Source: Burkholderiaceae bacterium
Lineage (GTDB): Bacteria; Pseudomonadota; Gammaproteobacteria; Burkholderiales; Burkholderiaceae
Assembly: GCA_022701965.1 (NCBI GenBank)
Contig: JAKONL010000204.1
Location: forward strand, 1 to 5,017
DNA length: 5,017 bases
Direction of reading: 5' to 3'
The notes beneath the pieces are model-generated. The model ran no database searches, was not told where the DNA came from, and saw only the letters and a program-made list of their open reading frames with translations. Every line of letters starts with the position of its first letter. Position 1 is the stretch's first letter. The position numbers and the translations under genes are program-made. Positions 1-5,017 of the stretch are shown in pieces.

Positions 1-367
1 CCGGAGTCCACAAGGCGCTCGGCACGCGCGGCGCCCCAGGACCGTTGCAGGCGCGACAGTCGACGAGATGGCTCCAGGTGCGTCGCCACTGAACGAAGCG
101 CGCATGGTCGCGATCGAAGACCGCGAAGCTCCCCGCAAGCATCGTCAGCGTGCGTCCGCTCGCCGCCCAGGTATTCAGGACCTCGATGCAGGCGCGCTCG
201 CCGAGCGGCCAGTCCACGAAGGTCGGATCGCTGAGGACGATCTCGCGCCAGCCGTGCTGCGCCGCAGCGGCCAGTGCCGTCCGCAGACGCTCGTGAAACT
301 CCGTGCGGCCGTCGAAGGCACCTTCAGGCAAAAGCGGCGCTGCCGGGACGGACGGATCAGCCGGCAT
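1..367 (-). CDS. Conserved protein of unknown function, C-terminus cut by window edge
   Basis: The frame is open from an ATG at 367 to the left edge (122 codons, no stop), so the gene is partial at its 3' end. The start overlaps the last 11 bases of the upstream oxygenase gene, which implies co-transcription and translational coupling; a GAGG lies 13 or so bases before the ATG. After a Pro/Ala-rich first 16 residues comes a compact domain beginning FDGRTEFHERL, then REIVLSDPTFVDWPLGE (about 41-57), a helix LNTWAASGRTLTML, and a Trp/Arg-rich stretch DRDHARFVQWRRTWSHLVDC (about 85-104). A CxxC pair sits at Cys104/Cys107. No signal peptide or membrane segment is visible. It resembles the short conserved hypothetical that follows this oxygenase in betaproteobacteria, possibly the family called DUF7931, but that name is from memory and unverified. 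Function unknown. Confidence 0.8.
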   Translation of the reverse strand, partial: MPADPSVPAAPLLPEGAFDGRTEFHERLRTALAAAAQHGWREIVLSDPTFVDWPLGERACIEVLNTWAASGRTLTMLAGSFAVFDRDHARFVQWRRTWSHLVDCRACNGPGAPRVPSALWTP

Positions 368-1511
368 GCACCCATCCCGCCTCGCACCAGTCGCCGATAA
401 GCGCCAGCGCATCCTCGCCGACGCGGCGCAGGTCGGCGGCATCGAGCGCGCGCCGGTCGGCCAGGCGCCGCATCAGGACCGCGTCGCGTCCTCCCGCGCG
501 AAAGCTCTCGCCGTTGATGTAGATGTGCCGCTCGTCGTAGAGCATGCGCGTGCGCCGGTCCAGCGTCACTTGCGTCGGCGCCGAACGGGGTACCTCGCCG
601 GCGTCGAACCAGACGTTCGCCTTCGGTTCCGTCATCGACTCGCCGAGCGCGCGGTCGATCGCATCGGCGTCGCGCAGCGCGGCTTCCACGGCCTGCCTCG
701 CGAATCCCTGAAGCGCGGCCGGAATCGCGGCCGGCGATTCGACCGGTGACTGCATCGGGTCGCGGTAGTGCACGGGTCGCGGAGCGTCGTCGTCCTGGAG
801 CGCGTCGGCGCCGGCTTCGGCGATGCGTGCCAGCAGGTCGGCGCCGAGCGGCGCGGACGCCGGCGCACGCAGGCCGATCGAATAGGTCATGCAGTCGCCT
901 CCGAGCGCGATGCCGTCGTGCGCATAACGGGGCGGCAGATAGAGCATGTCGCCCGGCGCGAGATCGAAGGTCTGCTCGGGTACGAACTCGCGCAGGATCT
1001 TGAGCGGCACGCCGGGCTGGAGGCTCAGGTCGCGCTGCCGGCCGATCGACCAGCGGCGATGCCCGTGCGCCTGCAGCAGGAACACGTCGTAGCTGTCGAA
1101 ATGCGCGCCGACGCCCCCGCCGTCGCTGGCGTAGCTGATCATCAGGTCGTCGAGCCGGGCGTCGGGCAGGAAGCGGAAGCGCTGGAGCAACGCGCTCGCC
1201 CCGTCGTCGTGCAGGTCGACGCCCTGCACCAGCAGCGTCCACCCCGGCCGCTGCAGCGGCGGCAGCGCACGGCGCGCGAAGGGTCCGTGCCCGAGTTGCC
1301 AGCCGTCCGCGTCGCGGCGGATGAGGCGGGATTCGACATCCTCGCGCGCGGCGAGGTCGAACAGCGCGGCGCGCCCGAGGGGAAGCGCCGCAGGATCGGC
1401 CAGTTCGGGAACGGCCTGGCGAATCAGCAACGGCTTCTTCTGCCAATGGCGGCGCATGAACTGCGTCGGCGTAAGGCCACCGAGCAGGAGTGAGGGTTGT
1501 GTGATCTCCAT
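357..1511 (-). CDS. roxA: JmjC/cupin 2-oxoglutarate oxygenase, YcfD/RoxA-like ribosomal protein L16 arginine hydroxylase
   Basis: The 384-residue product matches the YcfD/RoxA family of Fe(II)/2-oxoglutarate oxygenases; E. coli YcfD, 373 residues, hydroxylates an arginine of ribosomal protein L16. The N-terminus (FMRRHWQKKPLLIR, about 18-31) is the typical family opening. The metal triad is visible as His137 and Asp139 in GGGVGAHFDSYDVF and His198 in YLPPRYAHDG; HRRWSIG (151-157) supplies the arginine expected to hold 2-oxoglutarate, and MTYSIGLRAP (208-217) follows as in YcfD. A C-terminal helical domain ends GWVHAG. I chose the ATG at 1511 because it gives the family N-terminus; a TTG five codons upstream (1526) is possible but has no ribosome binding site and would overlap the divergent FKBP start. 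No clear Shine-Dalgarno precedes 1511 either. The L16 substrate is inferred from family, not shown here. Confidence 0.9.
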   Translation of the reverse strand: MEITQPSLLLGGLTPTQFMRRHWQKKPLLIRQAVPELADPAALPLGRAALFDLAAREDVESRLIRRDADGWQLGHGPFARRALPPLQRPGWTLLVQGVDLHDDGASALLQRFRFLPDARLDDLMISYASDGGGVGAHFDSYDVFLLQAHGHRRWSIGRQRDLSLQPGVPLKILREFVPEQTFDLAPGDMLYLPPRYAHDGIALGGDCMTYSIGLRAPASAPLGADLLARIAEAGADALQDDDAPRPVHYRDPMQSPVESPAAIPAALQGFARQAVEAALRDADAIDRALGESMTEPKANVWFDAGEVPRSAPTQVTLDRRTRMLYDERHIYINGESFRAGGRDAVLMRRLADRRALDAADLRRVGEDALALIGDWCEAGWVHAG

Positions 1512-1533
1512 GGGAGAATTCTGCAATGGAAAT
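1504..1533. promoter_or_regulatory. Imperfect dyad spanning both divergent start codons
   Basis: Twelve of 15 symmetric positions pair across a centre at 1518/1519. The core is the perfect octamer AGAATTCT (1515-1522), and the outer arms are TCCAT (1507-1511) and ATGGA (1526-1530). The two arms contain the start codons of the oxygenase (minus) and the FKBP (plus), so part of the symmetry follows from CAT facing ATG. With only 14 bases between starts, any promoter for either gene must lie in the other's coding region or overlap this element. It is a candidate operator for a dimeric regulator, but the symmetry could be chance. Confidence 0.3.
1512..1516 (+). promoter_or_regulatory. Ribosome binding site of the FKBP gene
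   Basis: GGGAG ends 9 bases before the ATG at 1526 and fixes that start. It occupies almost the whole gap between the two divergent genes. Confidence 0.75.
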
Positions 1534-2050
1534 TTCTGAACAATGCGTGGTCGGACTGACCTGGACGCTCAAGGACACGCTGGGCGACATCCTCGACGAG
1601 CTCGACGAACCGGTCGAATTCCTGGTCGGTGGCGACGATCTCTTCGACGCGATCGAGGCCGCGCTGCAGGGTCATGAACCCGGCGCGCGCGTCCAGCTGC
1701 ATCTGGAACCGGAGCAGGCTTTCGGCGACTTCAACGACAAGCTGCTGTTCCTGGAACCGCTGTCGCTGTTCCCACCCGGAACCGAGGCGGGCATGACATT
1801 CGACGGTGCTGCGCTGCCGTCCGGCGTGAGCGCGGACATCGCGCGCGATGCGATCTACACGGTCAGCGAGATCTACCCCGAGCACCTCGTGCTCGACGGC
1901 AACCATCCGCTGTCGGGCATCGCACTCCGGCTCGACCTGACCGTGCGTTCGGTACGCGAGGCGACGGAGGACGAGATCGGTCGTGGCACGGCCGGCACCG
2001 GGTTCTTCAAAATCGCTTCGACGCCACCGGAAGGCGGCTTGCTGCACTGA
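1526..2050 (+). CDS. SlyD-like FKBP-type peptidyl-prolyl cis-trans isomerase without the metal-binding tail
   Basis: The 174-residue protein aligns by eye along the length of the SlyD core. Residues 7-75 form the first half of the FKBP fold (CVVGLTWTLKD, then VEFLVGGDDLFDAIEAALQGHEPG corresponding to the SlyD LDYLHGHGSLISGLETALEGHEVG, then EPEQAFGD for the SlyD AYGQ). Residues about 76-122 are the insert-in-flap chaperone domain, and LDGNHPLSGIALRLDLTVRSVREATEDEI (123-151) returns to the FKBP core. It should catalyse proline isomerisation and help fold proteins in the cytoplasm; no signal peptide is seen. Unlike E. coli SlyD there is no His/Cys-rich nickel-binding tail; the C-terminus is a short GTAGTGFFKIASTPPEGGLLH, so a role in nickel handling is unlikely. 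The gene is divergent from the oxygenase and ends in a strong terminator. Confidence 0.93.
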   Translation: MEISEQCVVGLTWTLKDTLGDILDELDEPVEFLVGGDDLFDAIEAALQGHEPGARVQLHLEPEQAFGDFNDKLLFLEPLSLFPPGTEAGMTFDGAALPSGVSADIARDAIYTVSEIYPEHLVLDGNHPLSGIALRLDLTVRSVREATEDEIGRGTAGTGFFKIASTPPEGGLLH

Positions 2051-2076
2051 AACGGCAGCGACCGGGTCTCGCGACG

Positions 2077-2104
2077 AAAAAACCGGGCCAGGCCCGGTTT
2101 TTTT
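2077..2104. terminator. Bidirectional rho-independent terminator
   Basis: A run of six A, then CCGGGC, loop CAG, GCCCGG and seven T gives a GC-rich six-base-pair stem that A-T pairing extends to 12. Being symmetric, it has a U-tract in both directions and can stop both the plus-strand FKBP transcript (stop at 2050) and the converging lipoprotein transcript (stop at 2139). Confidence 0.9.
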
Positions 2105-2110
2105 CTCTGC

Positions 2111-2127
2111 CCGTCGCCAAGCGACGG
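2111..2127. repeat. Second hairpin between the converging genes
   Basis: CCGTCGC, loop CAA, GCGACGG is a perfect seven-base-pair inverted repeat without a T-tract, located between the terminator and the lipoprotein stop codon. A further GCGACG at 2071-2076, on the other side of the terminator, can also pair with the CGTCGC at 2112-2117, so two alternative folds compete. It probably protects the lipoprotein mRNA 3' end or assists termination. Confidence 0.55.
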
Positions 2128-2138
2128 TGCGTTCCTCA

Positions 2139-2645
2139 TCAATACCGGGAGAGTTGCCCGTTGTCGATGCGCACATGGTCGCCCACGCGCAGATCACCCG
2201 GCGTCGGCACATCGAACGCACGGTAGCCGCCGTTTTCGGTCTGCACCGAGATCCGGTAGCTTTCGTAGGCGCGCGGCGCGTTGTTGTTGGCCTCGACGTT
2301 GTTCCCGAGCAATGCACCGCCCACCACGCCCAGCGCCGTCATCGCGGCACGACCGCCGCCGTGGCCGAACTGGTTGCCGACGACGCCACCGAGCAGCCCG
2401 CCCGCGACCGCGCCACCGCCCGACGGCGCCGCACCACGCGTCTCGCTGCGCATGACGTCGATGTTCGCGATGCGTCCGTATTCGACGTACGGCCCGGGTG
2501 CCGCCGAGTAGCGATGGGGTTGGTAGGGCTGGCGGCTGGTCTCGTAGATCGGCTGCGGTGCGACGCAGGCCGTCAGTGTCGTGAGCGCGACGACCGATGC
2601 GGCGACCGACATGAGACGAACTGATTTCTTGATGGAATTTTTCAT
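2139..2645 (-). CDS. Glycine-zipper outer-membrane lipoprotein (SlyB / 17 kDa antigen type)
   Basis: The 168-residue product starts MKNSIKKSVR, followed by a hydrophobic segment and the lipobox LTAC with Cys27 as the predicted lipidated residue. A Tyr/Pro/Gln-rich linker (about 30-56) follows. Residues 75-115, SGGGAVAGGLLGGVVGNQ and TALGVVGGALLGNN, are two glycine-zipper helices separated by a Gly/His/Arg turn, as in the SlyB and Rickettsia 17 kDa antigen lipoproteins. The C-terminal part, YRISVQTENGGYRAFDV and DLRVGDHVRIDNGQL (about 130-165), looks like a small beta domain, also common in this family. The ATG at 2645 is supported by AGGAG (2659-2655) 9 bases upstream; an in-frame GTG 18 codons earlier would spoil the signal peptide. 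The family is thought to support envelope integrity, but the exact role here is unknown. It lies downstream of dut and faces the FKBP gene. Confidence 0.9.
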   Translation of the reverse strand: MKNSIKKSVRLMSVAASVVALTTLTACVAPQPIYETSRQPYQPHRYSAAPGPYVEYGRIANIDVMRSETRGAAPSGGGAVAGGLLGGVVGNQFGHGGGRAAMTALGVVGGALLGNNVEANNNAPRAYESYRISVQTENGGYRAFDVPTPGDLRVGDHVRIDNGQLSRY

Positions 2646-2698
2646 GGTTTCGAACTCCTGATGGAACGATGCGAGTGCACCCTTTTTCGTCTTGACCA

Positions 2699-2713
2699 CC
2701 CGACATGGTCGGG
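2699..2713. promoter_or_regulatory. Inverted repeat in the upstream region of the lipoprotein gene
   Basis: CCCGAC, ATG, GTCGGG is a perfect six-base-pair inverted repeat with a three-base centre, about 54-68 bases before the lipoprotein ATG. No T-tract follows on either strand, so it is not an intrinsic terminator. It may be an mRNA leader hairpin or an operator. The rest of the 138-base gap between dut and the lipoprotein gene (2646-2783) shows no good sigma-70 promoter; a weak match to an ECF-type promoter is described in the findings. Confidence 0.35.
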
Positions 2714-2783
2714 ACGTTGGAGGGCGCCTCTTGTAGGGAGTTCCGCGCTTTGCACGTCGGTTCGCACGGGCCGCGAGACGCCG

Positions 2784-3230
2784 TCAGTGCCGGCCGGTCG
2801 AGCCGTAGCCGCCGGCGCCGCGCTCGCTCGGCGCGAAGTTCTCGACGATGTCGAACCGGGCCTGCACGACCGGCACGATCACCAGCTGGGCGAGCCGTTC
2901 CATGGGTTGCAGCACGAAGGCGGTACCGCTGCGGTTCCAGGCGCTGATCTTGAGCTCGCCCTGGTAGTCGCTGTCGATCAGTCCGACCAGATTGCCCAGC
3001 ACGATGCCGTGCTTGTGCCCGAGCCCTGAGCGCGGCAGGATCAGCGCGGCGAAACCCGGATCGGCGAGGTGGACCGCGATGCCGGTACCGACAAGCTGCC
3101 ACCCGTTGGGCTCGAGCGTGATGGGCGCGTCCAGGCAAGCTCTCAGGTCGAGGCCGGCGCTGCCGGGCGTGGCATAGGCCGGAAGGTGGTCCGCCATGCG
3201 CGGATCGAGGATGCGAACGTCGACTTTCAA
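2784..3230 (-). CDS. dut: Deoxyuridine 5'-triphosphate nucleotidohydrolase (dUTPase)
   Basis: The 148-residue product hydrolyses dUTP to dUMP and pyrophosphate, keeping uracil out of DNA and feeding thymidylate synthesis in the cytoplasm. All five motifs of the homotrimeric family are present: [12 protein letters not shown] (20-31), [26 protein letters not shown] with the catalytic Asp, the [13 protein letters not shown] stretch, and the C-terminal P-loop-like [12 protein letters not shown]. Length equals the usual about 150 residues and the sequence follows E. coli Dut closely. The start is a TTG at 3230: it yields (M)[10 protein letters not shown], matching the conserved N-terminus, and AAGGTG lies 5 bases upstream. 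The next in-frame ATG (residue 12) would lose the first strand. It is the last gene of the coaBC operon, 10 bases after the membrane-protein gene. Confidence 0.97.
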   Translation of the reverse strand: MKVDVRILDPRMADHLPAYATPGSAGLDLRACLDAPITLEPNGWQLVGTGIAVHLADPGFAALILPRSGLGHKHGIVLGNLVGLIDSDYQGELKISAWNRSGTAFVLQPMERLAQLVIVPVVQARFDIVENFAPSERGAGGYGSTGRH

Positions 3231-3244
3231 GAATTCACCTTCAT
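3227..3244 (-). other. Five-codon ORF bridging the membrane-protein stop and the dut start
   Basis: ATG at 3244 overlaps the membrane-protein stop as ATGA; the frame reads Met-Lys-Val-Asn-Ser and ends at TGA 3229-3227, which overlaps the dut start as TTGA. The dut Shine-Dalgarno AAGGTG (3241-3236) lies inside it. It could pass terminating ribosomes on to dut, or the ATG may be incidental. Confidence 0.3.
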
Positions 3245-3732
3245 CGGTTCTTCGGTCCGGCGCGCCGGTCGCGCTGCTGTCGTGCCGTCGCCGCTGCGGT
3301 CTCGCGCAACCATGCGCTCCAGCTCGAATGATTCGGCGGCCGCGCCCACTTGCGCAGGCCGCCCGCCGCCCAGAGCCCGCCGAGCACCCAGGCGATCACC
3401 AGGCCCGCCGACACACCCGCGCCCACCAGCGCGACCAGCGCGAGCAGCCAGGCAGCGGCGACGATCTTCGCGATCGTGAACGGCAGCGGGCTTGCACCGG
3501 CGGTACGTCCCCAGGCCGGACCGGGGGCCGGGCCGGGCCGGACCGGGGCGGTCGCGATGCGGTGATCGGAACCCGCCGCGCGAGACGCCGCAGGTTCGTG
3601 CCCCGGGCCGCCCTCCAGGCTATGCTCGCCGTCGGCCTGCGACGTCTTGCGCGCCGCCGCCGACTGGGCCGAGAGGCGTTCGACGTAACTGGCGAAGTCG
3701 CCGTCGGGCGGCGTGTTCCATTGCGTGTTCAT
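3241..3732 (-). CDS. Small two-helix membrane protein of unknown function
   Basis: The 163-residue product begins [29 protein letters not shown], a polar and probably helical N-terminus. A disordered-looking Pro/Gly/Ala-rich linker follows (about 35-82, including [11 protein letters not shown]). Two hydrophobic segments come next (about 83-104, [22 protein letters not shown], and 107-126, [20 protein letters not shown]), then a basic tail [18 protein letters not shown] ending in many Arg. This suggests a hairpin in the inner membrane with both ends in the cytoplasm (positive-inside rule; inference). The start is firm: its ATG overlaps the coaBC stop as ATGA, with GGAG 6 bases upstream. I do not recognise the family. 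Its place between coaBC and dut implies joint expression, not a shared function. The linker coding sequence is extremely GC-rich. Confidence 0.8.
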   Translation of the reverse strand: MNTQWNTPPDGDFASYVERLSAQSAAARKTSQADGEHSLEGGPGHEPAASRAAGSDHRIATAPVRPGPAPGPAWGRTAGASPLPFTIAKIVAAAWLLALVALVGAGVSAGLVIAWVLGGLWAAGGLRKWARPPNHSSWSAWLRETAAATARQQRDRRAGPKNR

Positions 3733-4955
3733 GTATTGCTCCAGGCCGGCAGGCGGGTCGCGATCTCCTCGACCAGGGCGCGCGCGAGCGCCAGCTTGGG
3801 CGCTCGCGGCAATTCGCGCTCGCCCTGGGCGTCGACCAGCAGCAGGCTGTTGTCGTCCTGGCCGAATGTCAACGGCCCGATGTTGCCGACCAGCAGCGGA
3901 ATGCCCTTGCGTTCCCGCTTGGCCCGGGCGTGGGCGAGCAGGTTCTCGCTCTCGGCGGCGAAACCCACGCAATAGAGCTTGCGGCTGCGAGCGCGCTCGC
4001 CCTGCGCCAGCGTCAGGAGGATGTCCGTGTTCTTGACGAAATGCAGCACCGGCGGCAGTCCGCTGCCGTCCTTCTTGATCTTCTGCGCGTTCGGCGTCGC
4101 AGGACGCCAGTCGGCGACGGCCGCGGTGGCGATGAAGACGCTCGCGTCGCGGGACGCGGCGACGGCGGCCTCCAGCATCTGGCCGGCCGACTGCACATCG
4201 ATGCGCCGCACGCCGCGCGGCGTCGGAAGATGCACCGGTCCGGCGATCAGCGTCACGGTCGCCCCGGCCTCGCGTGCCGCCCGCGCCACCGCGAAACCCA
4301 TCTTGCCCGACGAGTGGTTGGTGATGCCGCGGATCGGGTCCAGCGCCTCGAAGGTCGGTCCGGCCGTGACCAGCACGTGGTGGCCGCGAAGGACCTTCGG
4401 ACGGAAGAAGGCGACGAGGTCCTCGAGCATCTCGGCCGGCTCCAGCATGCGTCCGTCGCCGGTCTCGCCGCAGGCCTGCCAGCCGCTGCCGACGCCGAGA
4501 ACGATCGCGCCGTCGTCGGCTACCTGCCCCAGGTTGCGCTGCGTGGCCGGGTGCGCCCACATCTCGCGGTTCATGGCCGGCGCCAGCAGCAGCGGCACCT
4601 GGGCGATCGGACGCGCCAGGCACATGAGGCTCAGCAGTTCGTCGCTGCGGCCTTCGACGAGCCGCGCGACGAAGTCGGCACTGCAGGGTGCGATCAGGAT
4701 CGCGTCGGCCTCGCGGCCGAGATTGATGTGCGGCATGTTGTTGCCTTCGCGCGGGTCCCACTGCGACGTGTAGACCGCGCGGCCGGACAGCGCCTGCAGG
4801 GTCACCGGGGTGATGAACTGCGTCGCGGCTTCGGTCATGACGACCTGCACGGTAGCGCCCGCCTTGATCAGCAGCCGGCAAAGTTCGGCCGACTTGTAGC
4901 AGGCCACGCCGCCGGTGAGCCCGAGGACGATGTGTTTGCCGGTGAGGTCTTGCAT
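3729..4955 (-). CDS. coaBC: Bifunctional phosphopantothenoylcysteine decarboxylase / phosphopantothenate-cysteine ligase
   Basis: The 408-residue enzyme (E. coli Dfp is 406) catalyses two consecutive steps of coenzyme A synthesis in the cytoplasm: CTP-dependent ligation of cysteine to 4'-phosphopantothenate (CoaB), then FMN-dependent decarboxylation to 4'-phosphopantetheine (CoaC). The N-terminal CoaC flavodomain shows [16 protein letters not shown] (6-21), the active-site His76 in MPHINL, the PAMNREMW motif (126-133) and the substrate-clamp Cys162 in [14 protein letters not shown]. The CoaB domain shows [28 protein letters not shown] (194-221) with the conserved Asn213, AAVADWRP, and KIKK (292-295) with the catalytic lysine. 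Both active sites look intact. The ATG at 4955 gives the family N-terminus [12 protein letters not shown]; a longer in-frame start at 5009 would add 18 non-conserved residues. Its stop overlaps the next gene as ATGA. Confidence 0.97.
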   Translation of the reverse strand: MQDLTGKHIVLGLTGGVACYKSAELCRLLIKAGATVQVVMTEAATQFITPVTLQALSGRAVYTSQWDPREGNNMPHINLGREADAILIAPCSADFVARLVEGRSDELLSLMCLARPIAQVPLLLAPAMNREMWAHPATQRNLGQVADDGAIVLGVGSGWQACGETGDGRMLEPAEMLEDLVAFFRPKVLRGHHVLVTAGPTFEALDPIRGITNHSSGKMGFAVARAAREAGATVTLIAGPVHLPTPRGVRRIDVQSAGQMLEAAVAASRDASVFIATAAVADWRPATPNAQKIKKDGSGLPPVLHFVKNTDILLTLAQGERARSRKLYCVGFAAESENLLAHARAKRERKGIPLLVGNIGPLTFGQDDNSLLLVDAQGERELPRAPKLALARALVEEIATRLPAWSNT

Positions 4956-4957
4956 GC

Positions 4958-4976
4958 GGGCGAGTTTAAGTCGCCC
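4958..4976. promoter_or_regulatory. Hairpin immediately upstream of the coaBC start
   Basis: GGGCGA and TCGCCC are a perfect six-base-pair inverted repeat around a seven-base AT-rich centre, ending two bases before the coaBC ATG. In the coaBC mRNA the hairpin lies between AUG and the only Shine-Dalgarno-like run, AGGTGGG (4980-4974), whose last three G form part of the stem. It also lies just upstream of the plus-strand TATAAT, so it may be a DNA operator instead. Confidence 0.4.
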
Positions 4977-4979
4977 ACC

Positions 4980-4985
4980 TATAAT
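4980..4985 (+). promoter_or_regulatory. Candidate -10 element of a divergent plus-strand gene
   Basis: A perfect TATAAT stands out in this GC-rich DNA, in the divergent region upstream of coaBC. No good -35 box lies 16-18 bases before it, so the call is tentative. In many proteobacteria the gene divergent from coaBC is radC; it would begin beyond the right edge (4986-5017 shows no start with a ribosome binding site). Confidence 0.4.
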
Positions 4986-5017
4986 TCCGATTTCCCACTG
5001 TCCGGGCATTGAGCCCC

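Noticed and set aside
715..748. Repeated GCGGCCGG units inside the oxygenase gene
   Set aside because: Two short copies encode an Ala/Pro stretch (about residues 257-269) in a high-GC gene; no array or extended repeat.
768..1493. A 241-codon plus-strand open frame opposite the oxygenase gene
   Set aside because: It is antisense to a clear JmjC/cupin enzyme, has no matching family or ribosome binding site, and has low-complexity composition.
1512..1526. TTG at 1526 as the oxygenase start, adding five residues
   Set aside because: No ribosome binding site, non-conserved extra residues, and the ATG at 1511 gives the usual family N-terminus.
1424..2317. A 297-codon minus-strand frame crossing the FKBP gene and the terminator
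   Set aside because: It runs through a strong terminator and antisense to a well-supported FKBP; its sequence shows no family features.
2646..2699. GTG at 2699 as the lipoprotein start
   Set aside because: It would place 18 polar residues ahead of a textbook lipoprotein signal, whereas the ATG at 2645 has AGGAG at good spacing.
3241..4881. A 546-codon minus-strand frame that would fuse the membrane protein to an upstream extension through coaBC
   Set aside because: Only its end, from the ATG at 3732, looks like protein; the upstream part is an out-of-frame reading of CoaBC.
3492..5012. A 506-codon open frame on the plus strand, antisense to coaBC and the membrane-protein gene
   Set aside because: Its translation is Arg/Ala/Gly-rich with no recognisable domain, it lies opposite an intact, fully motif-bearing CoaBC, and long antisense frames are expected at this GC content.

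Overview
The window reads as high-GC (about two-thirds G+C by eye) chromosomal DNA from a proteobacterium. It most resembles a betaproteobacterium of the Rhodocyclales/Burkholderiales type. The grounds are a coaBC-dut gene order, a SlyD-like FKBP set head-to-head with a YcfD/RoxA-type cupin oxygenase, a glycine-zipper lipoprotein, and the close match of the CoaBC and dUTPase sequences to proteobacterial family members I know. The lineage is inferred from memory of gene content, not from a search. No mobile element, CRISPR array, tRNA or rRNA is visible. Nearly all of the sequence is conserved housekeeping coding DNA.

Layout from left to right. Positions 1-1511 hold a minus-strand pair: a JmjC/cupin oxygenase related to the ribosomal protein L16 arginine hydroxylase, and behind it, overlapping by 11 bases, a conserved protein of unknown function that runs off the left edge. 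Positions 1526-2050 hold a plus-strand SlyD-like FKBP peptidyl-prolyl isomerase. Its ATG lies only 14 bases from the oxygenase ATG, inside an imperfect dyad whose centre is also the midpoint between the two start codons. Positions 2051-2138 hold a strong bidirectional intrinsic terminator and a second hairpin, between two converging genes. Positions 2139-2645 hold a minus-strand glycine-zipper outer-membrane lipoprotein with its own 138-base upstream region. Positions 2784-4955 hold a tightly packed minus-strand operon, coaBC, then a small two-helix membrane protein, then dut. Its junctions are an ATGA overlap and a 10-base gap that contains a tiny ORF leading into a TTG start for dut. The right edge (4956-5017) is the start of a divergent intergenic region with a hairpin just before coaBC and a perfect TATAAT on the plus strand.

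How the genes work together. CoaBC makes 4'-phosphopantetheine for coenzyme A, and dUTPase clears dUTP and supplies dUMP for thymidylate synthesis; the two are commonly neighbours in proteobacteria without sharing a pathway. The membrane protein between them is the least explained gene here. The FKBP and the oxygenase both act on proteins (proline isomerisation; ribosomal protein hydroxylation), which may explain their linkage, but that is inference. I found no convincing new multi-gene system. The observations most worth a second look are regulatory and architectural: the head-to-head dyad, the stop/start relay before dut, the hairpin before coaBC, and the unknown membrane protein with a G-quadruplex-type motif in its gene.
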